The position numbers were made by a program, and so were the translations under genes. The notes beneath the pieces were generated by a model, which saw only the letters and a list, made by a program, of their open reading frames with translations, was not told where the DNA came from and searched no databases. This document shows positions 50,345 to 58,668 of a stretch of 64,000 nucleotides of DNA, piece after piece. The stretch comes from Candidatus Ruthia sp. Cpac_8_S14 (lineage in GTDB: Bacteria > Pseudomonadota > Gammaproteobacteria > PS1 > Pseudothioglobaceae), in contig CP072533.1 in assembly GCA_021730205.1 (NCBI GenBank), positions 897,380 to 961,379 of the forward strand, given 5' to 3'. The first letter of the stretch is position 1. The number at the start of each line of letters is the position of its first letter.

Positions 50345-50695
50345 TAAAATTAAAATGCCCAACCAACACCTATTGAGCCAGCATTATTACCTGAACCTGC
50401 CTGTGATAGTATTACCAAAAGTAGCGCCATTGTTATCCAAAATTAGGGCTATGCTATTTTGCCCGCCTGTTATTCTTGTTCTGCTACCATTAATTACTAT
50501 ACCATGCGTATTACCATCAATAAATTAGCCTGACCTGAACCAACTTCAAGTTTTCACTACCAATTGTGAGTGAATCTAATCTGCTTTTCGCTGTGTTTGC
50601 AGTGTTTTGTGCATTCGCAGCGGCATTGGCGTTTGCCTGTTCTGCTGATTGTCAAGTAGTGGTTAATAAACCAAAAGTTAGTATGAAAAACCTAT
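50345..50695 (-). pseudogene. collapsed YadA-like (trimeric autotransporter type) surface protein
   Basis: On the minus strand a signal-like FILTFGLLTTT is followed by a coiled-coil-type stretch AEQANANAAANAQNTANTAK, DSLTIGSENLKL. Then come GNTHGIVINGSRTRITGGQN, SIALILDNNGATFGNTITG and, near the end, NNAGSIGVGWAF before a stop. Head-like repeats plus a final GVGWAF strand suggest a trimeric autotransporter with most of the passenger and anchor deleted. Frame breaks are present. Confidence 0.45.
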
Positions 50696-50699
50696 TAAT

Positions 50700-51143
50700 T
50701 TAACTCTGTTCTTCATGGTTTTTAATCCAATACTGAAGCTTATGTAAGGGCTCTTTGTCTTGAGCGTGGCAACATTTCTCAAGCACATTTAAACGATTAC
50801 CCAATTCTTCAAACACCATTGCATAATGCTCATTCCTTAACTCTTCTTTATAAAGCTTGGATTTAAGCAAGGTGATGATGCTGATTAATTTTTGCTCATT
50901 TTCTTGTTTAGCAGTATCAGCTGCACCGGCTTTAGACATGGCATCAGCTTTGATTTGTTGCATTTTTTGTATGTGTCTATCTTGCTCTGGATGCAAACTT
51001 ATTTTAGGATAAGCCAGTCTAATACTGTCCGTTGTCACGTAGCCCTCATGAGTCTGCAACTTGCCAGAATTGATTTGTGCTTGAATTTGGGTGCGACTCA
51101 CCCCAAGCTTGCGTGCTACTTGTGAAACACTTAATTTAATCAT
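50700..51143 (-). CDS. putative DNA-binding protein with N-terminal helix-turn-helix and coiled-coil
   Basis: The 147-residue protein starts MIKLSVSQVARKLGVSRTQI, a helix-turn-helix like those of excisionase/MerR-type small regulators (about residues 4-25). It is followed by a helical, Lys/Glu-rich region with heptad character (KQENEQKLISIITLLKSKLY, about 78-97) and a short C-terminal tail with two adjacent cysteines (EKCCHAQ). No phage genes are nearby, so it is more likely a chromosomal regulator or nucleoid-type protein than an excisionase. The specific role is unknown. It lies 36 bases downstream of the hemD stop. Confidence 0.6.
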   Translation of the reverse strand: MIKLSVSQVARKLGVSRTQIQAQINSGKLQTHEGYVTTDSIRLAYPKISLHPEQDRHIQKMQQIKADAMSKAGAADTAKQENEQKLISIITLLKSKLYKEELRNEHYAMVFEELGNRLNVLEKCCHAQDKEPLHKLQYWIKNHEEQS

Positions 51144-51179
51144 ATTACCCCAAAAAAACCATCAAAGATAGTTGACAAA

Positions 51180-51929
51180 CTAACTAGATTTTACTGGTTT
51201 GTCAAGTGTATTAAGATTTATTAATACTGAAATAATACCATTATCACTAGTATCCGGCGTGACCAATACTTTATCAAACCCAATTGAATTAACATAAGTT
51301 TTTATTCTGTCACTTAAAACTACTAATAAATAGTTTTTAAGCTTATTAATATCAAAAATTTGGCTGGATATTTCCACTAGTGATTTCATGCTATCTATGC
51401 TAGTAATGGTAATAATGCCTTCATTGCTTAATAAAAATTCATTGAGTGATTGATAGTGTAAAGAGTTAATATCATGACTCACACGCTCATATACTTCAAC
51501 GTATTCGACTTGATTATCTTGCTTAATTAGGCCTTGCCTTAAGGTTTCTCTACCGCCTCTACCTCTAAAAATTAAAATCGTTTTATGATGCAAGCAATTC
51601 ACACTATCAAGCGCCAAAAGCGCCTCACTGGAAGCGTTTTCTCTAGGAAAGTCGTCAATCCTTATGTCATTCTCGCTTAGTTTTCTGGCGGTAGCACCAC
51701 CCACTGCAAAAATCTGATGATAACCCATTGTTTTAAGAATTTTCAAGCCGTGTTCAACAGCATTGGCACTAATAAAAATAACCACATTATAATGACTTTT
51801 TTCTGCTTTGACATCAATAGAATTAAGCCTTAACGTTGGAAACAGAAGTGGCTTATTGCCACTTTTAAGCACCATAGATTGTAGTTTTTTTACTTGTAAA
51901 AGTGGTCTGGTTAGTAATACATTCACCAA
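51180..51929 (-). CDS. hemD: uroporphyrinogen-III synthase
   Basis: HemD cyclises hydroxymethylbilane to uroporphyrinogen III, the precursor of heme and of the siroheme needed by Dsr enzymes. The 249-residue protein shows LLTRPLLQVKKLQSMVLKSG (about residues 5-24), VIFISANAVEHGL, IFAVGGATARKL, ILIFRGRGGRETL (about 118-130) and VEYVEVYERV. The family is poorly conserved, but these strands fit well. It follows the gene at 51930 immediately; hemC is not in the window. Confidence 0.92.
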   Translation of the reverse strand: MVNVLLTRPLLQVKKLQSMVLKSGNKPLLFPTLRLNSIDVKAEKSHYNVVIFISANAVEHGLKILKTMGYHQIFAVGGATARKLSENDIRIDDFPRENASSEALLALDSVNCLHHKTILIFRGRGGRETLRQGLIKQDNQVEYVEVYERVSHDINSLHYQSLNEFLLSNEGIITITSIDSMKSLVEISSQIFDINKLKNYLLVVLSDRIKTYVNSIGFDKVLVTPDTSDNGIISVLINLNTLDKPVKSS

Positions 51930-52523
51930 CTAAAACCCTAGTATTTCGGCAATAATTCGTATTTTATTCAACGTTTCACTTTCTGCATGCTTGCAAATAA
52001 GTACAGTTTTGATGTTAATAAGCGACATGTCTTGTAAAAAATACCGAATTTGCTTTTCATCCCAAACATTAGAAGTGTAAAGAATGGGCAATTGATTAAA
52101 ATACAAATGCTTATTTGCTATTAACTTAGTATTTAAATCAAATTTAAGTTTCTTGTCAGATTGGAAGCACAATTGATAGCCATCTAATATCACCATTATT
52201 TCATTATTTGGCTGCTTATCAAGTTCACAAAATAAGATAAATTGAGATTGATATTGCTGGATTGGTTTAAGTTTTGATGCAAGTTGAGTTGCATCAAATA
52301 ATTGAGCCTGTTCAATAGATATAACCAATTCAAACACCTCATCAGAGTCTTCTAATTCTGTAAATATTTGCTCAAGATCTTCTTCAGTATCAATCTTTAA
52401 AGCCAAGGCTTTGAATAAGATTGAGTAATAATCAAAACGCCATTCATTAGGCAAATCATCAGGGTAAAAATCGTCAAGTAAATCTAGGCCACTACGGCCA
52501 ATTAAGAACTCTGTTTTGTTCAT
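51930..52523 (-). CDS. hypothetical protein (197 residues) upstream of hemD
   Basis: The protein starts MNKTEFLIGRSGLDLLDDFY and continues PDDLPNEWRFDYYSILFKAL, which recalls the beginning of DUF72 proteins (GTSGW...FYP..LP...RL.YY). It then diverges (QAQLFDATQLASKLKPIQQY; CKHAESETLNKIRIIAEIL). It is acidic and lacks membrane segments. Its stop codon abuts the hemD start, so it is probably co-expressed with hemD. The function is not known. Confidence 0.55.
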   Translation of the reverse strand: MNKTEFLIGRSGLDLLDDFYPDDLPNEWRFDYYSILFKALALKIDTEEDLEQIFTELEDSDEVFELVISIEQAQLFDATQLASKLKPIQQYQSQFILFCELDKQPNNEIMVILDGYQLCFQSDKKLKFDLNTKLIANKHLYFNQLPILYTSNVWDEKQIRYFLQDMSLINIKTVLICKHAESETLNKIRIIAEILGF

Positions 52524-52582
52524 TTTGTTTTATATGTCTTTATAATAAGTGAAAGTTTTATACAAAGATCTCTTTATTAATT

Positions 52583-53536
52583 ATGCCGGGTATTCTACTA
52601 CCAATTATTGCCTTGTTATCAGGATTTGTACTTTTAATTTGGAGTGCGGATGAGTTTACTGAAAATGGGGCAAAAATTGCCAATATCTTTAAAATACCGC
52701 CACTCATTATTGGATTAATTATCTTTGGATTTAGCACCAGCGCACCTGAAATGTTAGTATCTGCACTTGCTGCTATGGAAGGCAATACAGGGCTTAGTAT
52801 TGGTAATGCGATTGGTTCTAATATTTTTAATATTGCGCTTGTATTAGGCATTAGTGCAATTATTGCTCCAATTAAAGTGCAAGGGAGTATTTTGAAAAAA
52901 GAGTGGCTATTTTTAATGATTGCCACACTTTGTGCAGGGCCACTGTTGTGGGATTATCGTCTTGATTTTACAGATAGCATGGTTTTATTGTCTTTACTGA
53001 TTTTATTTATTGCTTATACCTTTAGGCAGGCAAAAAATAAAACGCATCATGAATTTGACGAACTTGAACATAATGTGAGCAAAGCTCAGGTTAAAAAAAC
53101 TTGGGTAATGTTAATTGTGGGTTTGGTGGTCTTAGTCTCTAGCGCAAAACTTGTGGTTTGGGGTGGTGTGGCAGTGGCCAAAATATTTGCTGTTTCAGAT
53201 TTAATTATTGGACTTAGCGTAGTAGCATTAGGTACTAGTTTGCCAGAATTAGCAGTATCAATCGCAAGCGTTCTGAAGAAGCGATATGCAATGGTGGTAG
53301 GCAATGTAATCGGCTCCAATCTATTTAACACCATTGCCGTATTGGCCATACCAGGATTAATCCGTCCATCAGATGTGCCAGTAGAGGTTATTAGTAGAGA
53401 CTATCCAGTCATGTTATTATTGACCATTTTACTGTTTGTTGTCTCTTATAAATTTAATAAAAAACACATTATTAATCGTTTTGAAGGGTTTATGCTTATT
53501 GGGGTATTTGGTCTTTATATGTGGCAATTATTTTGA
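52583..53536 (+). CDS. sodium/calcium exchanger family (CaCA) antiporter, YrbG-like
   Basis: The 317-residue protein has about ten hydrophobic spans and the two alpha-repeats of the CaCA family. The first reads GFSTSAPEMLVSALAAMEGN...SIGNAIGSNIFNIALVLG (about residues 50-95) and the second ALGTSLPELAVSIASVLKKR...GNVIGSNLFNTIAVL (about 214-255), each with the key glutamate. The family exchanges calcium for sodium or protons. Next to OadGAB it adds to sodium handling. Its end overlaps the start of tsaE. Confidence 0.9.
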   Translation: MPGILLPIIALLSGFVLLIWSADEFTENGAKIANIFKIPPLIIGLIIFGFSTSAPEMLVSALAAMEGNTGLSIGNAIGSNIFNIALVLGISAIIAPIKVQGSILKKEWLFLMIATLCAGPLLWDYRLDFTDSMVLLSLLILFIAYTFRQAKNKTHHEFDELEHNVSKAQVKKTWVMLIVGLVVLVSSAKLVVWGGVAVAKIFAVSDLIIGLSVVALGTSLPELAVSIASVLKKRYAMVVGNVIGSNLFNTIAVLAIPGLIRPSDVPVEVISRDYPVMLLLTILLFVVSYKFNKKHIINRFEGFMLIGVFGLYMWQLF

Positions 53537-53991
53537 AACTAACTCTTCACAGTGAGTCTGAGACTTATGATTTTGCACATCAATTGGCTCAGTGCGCTCA
53601 GTTGGTTGATAACTCTATTGTTATTTATTTAGAGGGTGATTTAGGCGTTGGAAAAACCACATTAGCTCGAGGATTCATTCAATTTTATGGGTTTGAACGA
53701 GTTAAAAGCCCTACCTACTCTCTAGTAGAAAGCTATGTTAATGACAAAGTTAATATCCACCATTTTGATTGTTATCGATTAAGCGATGCGCAAGAGTTAG
53801 AATATATTGGCATTCGTGAATATTTAACGCCTGCTCATATTCAACTGATTGAATGGGCAGATTTGGGCAAAGGCATGATTGCGTCAGCAGATATGATGAT
53901 TAAAATTACTGATGATTTTGATAAGCGCGAACTAGAAATTACCACATATACACAAATTGGGAAGCAGCTACTCACATATATCAATTTATAA
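53521..53991 (+). CDS. tsaE: tRNA threonylcarbamoyladenosine biosynthesis ATPase
   Basis: TsaE powers the TsaBD complex that makes t6A in ANN-decoding tRNAs. The 156-residue protein has the P-loop VIYLEGDLGVGKTTLARG (about residues 34-51), VKSPTYSLVESY (about 61-72), HHFDCYRL and IQLIEWADLG. The start is GTG at 53521 or TTG at 53533; both overlap or abut the exchanger stop. The amidase relic follows, as amiC-like genes often do after tsaE. Confidence 0.95.
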   Translation: MAIILKLTLHSESETYDFAHQLAQCAQLVDNSIVIYLEGDLGVGKTTLARGFIQFYGFERVKSPTYSLVESYVNDKVNIHHFDCYRLSDAQELEYIGIREYLTPAHIQLIEWADLGKGMIASADMMIKITDDFDKRELEITTYTQIGKQLLTYINL

Positions 53992-54542
53992 AAAATATCA
54001 AATACAGCTTTTTTTCAATTCAATAAACAAACAAGCAGAGTTAAAAACACAACCAAAATCATTTTAATTGATATAGGTCATGGCGATGAAGACTCAAGTG
54101 CGGTGAGTTATTGATGTTCAAAAGAAAAACATATTACCTAAAAATTGGCAAAAAAATCAATCGAACCCGAGGCATGAAAGCCATTCTTACTAGACGAAGG
54201 GGTTATTATGTTAGTTTGACTAAGCGTACAGCGTAGAGGCGTTAATTAAAGACGACCAATGCTTGAATAAAATTTTATGGAATTTTTCTAGAAAAGACCG
54301 AGACACTCAAAGCCAAAAACTAGGATTTAAAATTCTCAAGCGAATGGATAGAATTGGTTATTTGCATAAAAAATACCGAAAAGGCAAACTTTATTGTCTT
54401 AAAAACACCTTCTATTCCTTCTGTAGTAGTTGAAACTGCACTTATTTCTAACCCTAAAGAGGAAAAACGACTTAATAATTCAAAAGAACAGGATAAGGTT
54501 GCCAATGCAATTTATCAAGGGATTTTAGATTATTACAAATAA
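53992..54542 (+). pseudogene. amiC: decayed N-acetylmuramoyl-L-alanine amidase (AmiC-like)
   Basis: Fragments read IILIDIGHGDEDSSAV (the first zinc ligand region, HGG/HGD context) near 54058-54105. The C-terminal open piece (54354-54542) reads KANFIVLKTPSIPSVVVETA, LISNPKEEKRLNNSKEQDKV, ANAIYQGILDYY, typical of the end of Amidase_3 domains including the catalytic glutamate (VETA). Stops and a deletion lie between. The amidase splits septal peptidoglycan, so this copy is lost. Confidence 0.75.
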
Positions 54543-54895
54543 TCCGAGTGGGTTATTTTTTTATCTGATTTATCAGGCGCGTGCTCCTCTTTTGGTGGCT
54601 CGTAATTTGGATCATTTGGGTTCATAAATACAAAGTGATAATCGCTGTCTTTATCTATCTGATCAAAATCCACCACCATGCCTTCAAGTAGTGCTTTTTG
54701 CTCATAAGCAAGAATGTACTCAATGCCATTAGATCTAAGATGGATATCGCTGTCATTGCAATCATCAAAGCCCATCAAATATTGGAAGCCATCATCGGTC
54801 TTATCAACAGCAAAGCGAATTAACAGTCCTTGAATTTCTGGGTTATGGGTTGATAAAATAATTTCATCTGCTGCTTTTTTTGTAATTGTAATCAT
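54533..54895 (-). CDS. dsrR: DsrR, IscA-like protein of the dsr operon
   Basis: DsrR resembles A-type iron-sulfur carriers but lacks their cluster cysteines; in Allochromatium it acts in expression of the dsr genes. The 120-residue protein has the HesB-type start MITITKKAADEIILSTHNPE and GLLIRFAVDKTDDGFQYLMG, and a C-terminal acidic extension. Only one cysteine (DDCND, about residue 46) is present, outside the usual ligand positions, which fits DsrR rather than IscA. It overlaps dsrN by 4 bases and is the last gene of the dsr run seen here. Confidence 0.88.
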   Translation of the reverse strand: MITITKKAADEIILSTHNPEIQGLLIRFAVDKTDDGFQYLMGFDDCNDSDIHLRSNGIEYILAYEQKALLEGMVVDFDQIDKDSDYHFVFMNPNDPNYEPPKEEHAPDKSDKKITHSDYL

Positions 54896-56253
54896 GATTT
54901 TTTCTTTTTAATCTTACTTATAAAGTTAACAAATTGCACAACCCACGCATTGCCTGCCACATTGCGCAAGTGTGTATACGAAGCTAAAAGGTTATGTTTA
55001 ATAATGCCATCGAACTTATTATTCACACCCACACCGCGCAAAACCTTAAAAGCATAACGTGTATTGGCGTTAAGATTTTTAAGCTTTGAGTAGTGAAACT
55101 CGTGCGCATAAATACGCTTAGACACGCCAGACCAGCAATGCTCATCGGTTGGTTCAAGCTCAACATAACCCCTGCCAATAGGTTTGGGTGTCATGTACGT
55201 ATCTGCATCAATCACGCCTACCATTGAATGGGTTTGTTTATTATAGGTAATACTGTTAGTTAAATACATCAAACCACCACATTCTACGTACGTTGGTAGC
55301 CCTTGTTCTATTTTAGTTTTAATATCTTCTAGCAGGAGTTGATTGGCATTTAACACTTTAAGTTGCATTTCTGGAAAACCGCCGCCGATAAATAATCCAT
55401 CACATACTGGCAAGTTGTTATTTTTAAGCGTGTCAAAACATTTTATACTAACACCTAATGACTCAAATTTATCCAAATCATCTTGATAATAAAAACCAAA
55501 TACACTATCTTTAGCAATAGCAACCGTGATTTTTTTCTTAATTGTGCTAGTGTTAATAATTTGTTTATTGGGCTTAATACAAGTCAGATTCATTAATGCA
55601 TTAAGGTCAACTTGATCGGCAATAATATTGGCAACTTTATTAATAAAAGTTTGCGATTGTGATCTTTCATTGGCAGGCATTAAACCCAGATGACGCTCAT
55701 CAATCACTAGTGATTTAGAGCGACGTACGCAGCCCAACACAGGAATATCAGTGTAATACTCAATCGCTTGAATTAATTTTGACTGATGACGCTCACTGGC
55801 TGCTTTATTAAGAATAACGCCAGCAATATCTATATTTTTATCAAACGCCTGATAGCCGCTAAGTAGTGGTACAACACCACGAGTAATGCCTGTGCTGTCA
55901 ATTACTAATACTACGGGGGTATTTAACAATCTAGCAAGATCAGCATTAGCATCACCACCAGTAACACTCATGCCGTCAAACAAACCCTTGTTGCCTTCAA
56001 TAATAGTAAGGTCACTATTGACACTTTGATTGTTATACAATTGGATGATTTCATCATCAGCCATGTTGTAAAAATCTAGGTTATAACAAGGGTTGCCACT
56101 GGCTTGAGCAAGCCAAATAGGATCAATGTAATCAGGGCCTTTCTTAAAGGCTTGAACCTTTAAAGACTGTTGTTTAAACGCAGCACACAACCCTAAACTA
56201 ACAACAGTTTTGCCTGAGGATTTATGACTAGCAGATAAGTAAAAGCAACTCAT
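54892..56253 (-). CDS. dsrN: DsrN, siroheme/cobyrinate a,c-diamide synthase
   Basis: DsrN amidates siroheme to siroamide, the prosthetic group of reverse dissimilatory sulfite reductase. The 453-residue protein has the CobB/CbiA layout: P-loop SASHKSSGKTVVSLGLCAAF (about residues 7-26), GPDYIDPIWLAQASG, NKGLFDGMSVTGGDANADLA and a C-terminal glutaminase domain with GGGFPEMQ and PTYVECGGLMYLT (catalytic cysteine about residue 327). A terminator-like hairpin separates it from dsrP. Confidence 0.95.
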   Translation of the reverse strand: MSCFYLSASHKSSGKTVVSLGLCAAFKQQSLKVQAFKKGPDYIDPIWLAQASGNPCYNLDFYNMADDEIIQLYNNQSVNSDLTIIEGNKGLFDGMSVTGGDANADLARLLNTPVVLVIDSTGITRGVVPLLSGYQAFDKNIDIAGVILNKAASERHQSKLIQAIEYYTDIPVLGCVRRSKSLVIDERHLGLMPANERSQSQTFINKVANIIADQVDLNALMNLTCIKPNKQIINTSTIKKKITVAIAKDSVFGFYYQDDLDKFESLGVSIKCFDTLKNNNLPVCDGLFIGGGFPEMQLKVLNANQLLLEDIKTKIEQGLPTYVECGGLMYLTNSITYNKQTHSMVGVIDADTYMTPKPIGRGYVELEPTDEHCWSGVSKRIYAHEFHYSKLKNLNANTRYAFKVLRGVGVNNKFDGIIKHNLLASYTHLRNVAGNAWVVQFVNFISKIKKKKS

Positions 56254-56269
56254 AAAATTTTAAGATAAT

Positions 56270-56298
56270 AAAAAAGGAGACTTAACACCTCCTTTTTT
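56270..56298 (-). terminator. hairpin with T-tract between dsrP and dsrN
   Basis: On the minus strand AAAAAAGGAG...CTCCTTTTTT forms a 10-bp stem (4 G/C-containing pairs plus 6 A-T) with a 9-base loop and a T-rich 3' side. It lies 19 bases after the dsrP stop. It looks like a Rho-independent terminator but is AT-heavy, so partial readthrough to dsrN-dsrR is likely. Confidence 0.6.
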
Positions 56299-56316
56299 TA
56301 AGTTAACGGAAACACA

Positions 56317-57510
56317 TTATTTATTTTGTACTACATTATCTGCCAAACTCTCTGGCAAGAACGCTAAGAATTTAACCAAGAATGTCACCGCAATGATTGC
56401 TAAAGCAACACCACCAATACCAAGAAAAATTTCTGGCAGTGAAGCTGAATACTGAGCAACACCACCATAACCTTCTAAAATTTCCTTACCTGGGAATAAT
56501 TCCATTGGATAAGCCTGACCGCCAATAATAATAACGTACAACTGAATAAGTCCGCCAATAATAATCAACACAGAAGCCAAGCCTAACATTGAGCGATTGC
56601 CCTTAGTGGCAGGATGATAAATCAAAGCCATTGGAATAAACCCACCTAAAATAATTTGTCCATACCAAAATAATTTTGTATAAATACCGCCATCAAAAAG
56701 AATGAAGTTTTCAACGCCTGTATTTTCTGCTAAATACAAATTACCCAAATGATATACAGTCACAAAATACATTACTGCTGCGACAAACACACCTAGAAGG
56801 TTACTCAAACGATTAACCACAGCGTCCCCTAAGGGTCTGTTAGTCCACTGACAACTTGATATCAAAATGAGTATGAAAAATGCCAAACCGAACGCAAAAG
56901 ACATGATGATAAACATAGGCGCCATAATAACGGCATCGTAAGCCTGCTTAGCAACTAAAAATCCAAAAATAGAGCCTGTGCCTGTGGTCAGAATTAAACG
57001 CCAACCAAAGGCGACTAAACCAGCTTTGCGGCTAAATTTATTCATGCGACGTTCAAACAGCAACCACAAATAAACAGCAACCACCACAAAAAAACCATTA
57101 TATAAAATAATATTCCAAGCAAAAATTGATTTAAAATTATATTCAGTCATGACAACAATCAAACGATCTGGGTGGCCCAAATCAAGCACCAATACCATTA
57201 AACCACTTGCTAATAATGACAACGCAACCAGACCAGATAAACGTGATAAAGGCTTATATAGTTTTTTATTAAACACAGAAGAAATTGAAGCCACGTTTAG
57301 TGCGCCACTCGCCGTCACTATCAAAAACAAAGCAAACACATGTGGCATACCCCACACAATACGATTACTCATACCAGTCACAAAATGACCATGATGCTCC
57401 ATATAGTACGCACTACCTAATGCAGCTAAAACTAAACCCCCCAGTCCTGCAACTAATGCATAAAACCCTAGGCTTTTTCCTTCAATTTGTTCAAAACGAA
57501 TATTGCTCAT
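56317..57510 (-). CDS. dsrP: DsrP, NrfD-like membrane subunit of DsrMKJOP
   Basis: DsrP is the multi-span quinone-interacting subunit of the DsrMKJOP complex. The 397-residue protein has about ten transmembrane segments, beginning GFYALVAGLGGLVLAALGSA (about residues 14-33), and typical NrfD loops (NRIVWGMPHVFALFL; LDLGHPDRLIVVMTEYNFKS). It lies 25 bases after dsrO and before a hairpin. Confidence 0.95.
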   Translation of the reverse strand: MSNIRFEQIEGKSLGFYALVAGLGGLVLAALGSAYYMEHHGHFVTGMSNRIVWGMPHVFALFLIVTASGALNVASISSVFNKKLYKPLSRLSGLVALSLLASGLMVLVLDLGHPDRLIVVMTEYNFKSIFAWNIILYNGFFVVVAVYLWLLFERRMNKFSRKAGLVAFGWRLILTTGTGSIFGFLVAKQAYDAVIMAPMFIIMSFAFGLAFFILILISSCQWTNRPLGDAVVNRLSNLLGVFVAAVMYFVTVYHLGNLYLAENTGVENFILFDGGIYTKLFWYGQIILGGFIPMALIYHPATKGNRSMLGLASVLIIIGGLIQLYVIIIGGQAYPMELFPGKEILEGYGGVAQYSASLPEIFLGIGGVALAIIAVTFLVKFLAFLPESLADNVVQNK

Positions 57511-57535
57511 AAAATTCCCAAATTAAATTTATTAT

Positions 57536-58267
57536 TTAAATACCACTATAACGTACGCCAGTATTTAGATTAAGGTCTGCTCTGATTTGTGCAGATTGAA
57601 CTGTTCTTAAGGTTTGATTAATTTTGCTTGATGCATCATACAAATCACCAAAAATAACAGCGTCACTGTTCACACTTGCAACACAAGCAGGCACTTCACC
57701 TTTATCAACCTTGTGTACACACATCGTACAAGACTCAACAGTGCCTTTGCCACGAGGCATGTGCTCTTTTTGATTTCTTAGTGCCTCGTGTACAAACGAA
57801 CGTGCATCATACGGGCAAGCCATCATGCAATAACGACAACCAATACATAAATGTTTATCTACCAATACAATGCCATCTTCACGTTTCATAGAAGCATTTG
57901 TTGGACAAACATCAACACAAGGCGGCTCTTCGCAATGCTGACACATGAGTGCAAGGTTACTTACTTTACCAGTTGCTTTATCTTTAACTTTTAGTTTTTT
58001 AATCCAGCCTGGTTTTTGACTGCCTGTTGAATGTAGCTCTGAACCCCAACCTTGTTCTTCCTGACAAGCACTAACCATGCCATCAATACCAGCCTCGGTT
58101 AATTTATTGGTATCAATCAACATGCCCCAACGTTTTTCATTGGTCACTGGCACCTTATTAGTACTAGCGAATGTTGTAAGTGTAATGCCACTAGCAACTG
58201 TGGCAACGCCAATCGTTGTTGCACTCGTGGTTTTGATAAAATCACGACGATTTAATGTTTTATTCAT
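57536..58267 (-). CDS. dsrO: DsrO, periplasmic iron-sulfur protein of DsrMKJOP
   Basis: DsrO carries several [4Fe-4S] clusters and passes electrons between DsrJ and DsrP. The preferred ATG at 58267 (MNKTLNRRDFIKTTSATTIG) gives 243 residues and a twin-arginine signal (RRDFIK). Cysteine groups are CQHCEEPPCVDVCP (about residues 109-122), CIGCRYCMMACP (about 142-153) and CTMCVHKV, the usual ferredoxin-like array. Its start overlaps the dsrJ stop by 4 bases (ATGA). Confidence 0.95.
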   Translation of the reverse strand: MNKTLNRRDFIKTTSATTIGVATVASGITLTTFASTNKVPVTNEKRWGMLIDTNKLTEAGIDGMVSACQEEQGWGSELHSTGSQKPGWIKKLKVKDKATGKVSNLALMCQHCEEPPCVDVCPTNASMKREDGIVLVDKHLCIGCRYCMMACPYDARSFVHEALRNQKEHMPRGKGTVESCTMCVHKVDKGEVPACVASVNSDAVIFGDLYDASSKINQTLRTVQSAQIRADLNLNTGVRYSGI

Positions 58268-58635
58268 AAGGAGCCTTCCTTTGGAATCGTACGGTGACAA
58301 CTGAAACAATCAAGGCTAACGCTGACCTGTTCATGACAATCTGAACAAAATTGACCTTTCTTATCAACTGAATAATATTGATTGTTTGTCTTATCTTTAT
58401 TGACATGACACGACACACAACCTTTTAAAGAATACTCATCTGTTCGAACACCTTGGCGCAAAGTTTTATCACGCTTATGGCGTAAAAATTCAGGATGTAT
58501 TTTTCGAATAATTGAAATACTTTCATGAAATACTTTACCAGATGCCTTAATAGAACTGGCCTGTTCACCAAGATTAGTATGCGCAAACACACTGCTTACC
58601 AACAAAGTTAAAAAAACAATCAACAAACGATTCAT
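58264..58635 (-). CDS. dsrJ: DsrJ, periplasmic triheme cytochrome c
   Basis: DsrJ is the triheme c-type cytochrome of DsrMKJOP. The 123-residue protein has a signal peptide (LLIVFLTLLVSSVFA, about residues 3-17) and exactly three heme motifs: CVSCH, CSDCH and CFSCH. DsrJ of Allochromatium has an unusual His/Cys-ligated heme; the histidines and cysteines available here allow this but do not prove it. It overlaps dsrO by 4 bases and follows dsrL by 33. Confidence 0.95.
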   Translation of the reverse strand: MNRLLIVFLTLLVSSVFAHTNLGEQASSIKASGKVFHESISIIRKIHPEFLRHKRDKTLRQGVRTDEYSLKGCVSCHVNKDKTNNQYYSVDKKGQFCSDCHEQVSVSLDCFSCHRTIPKEGSL

Positions 58636-58668
58636 AATTTTATTTCGCTTAGATTAAATTAAATTGAC

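Noticed and set aside
50700..51143. Prophage excisionase
   Set aside because: The helix-turn-helix is excisionase-like, but no integrase, phage gene or attachment repeat lies nearby and the protein has a long coiled-coil region.
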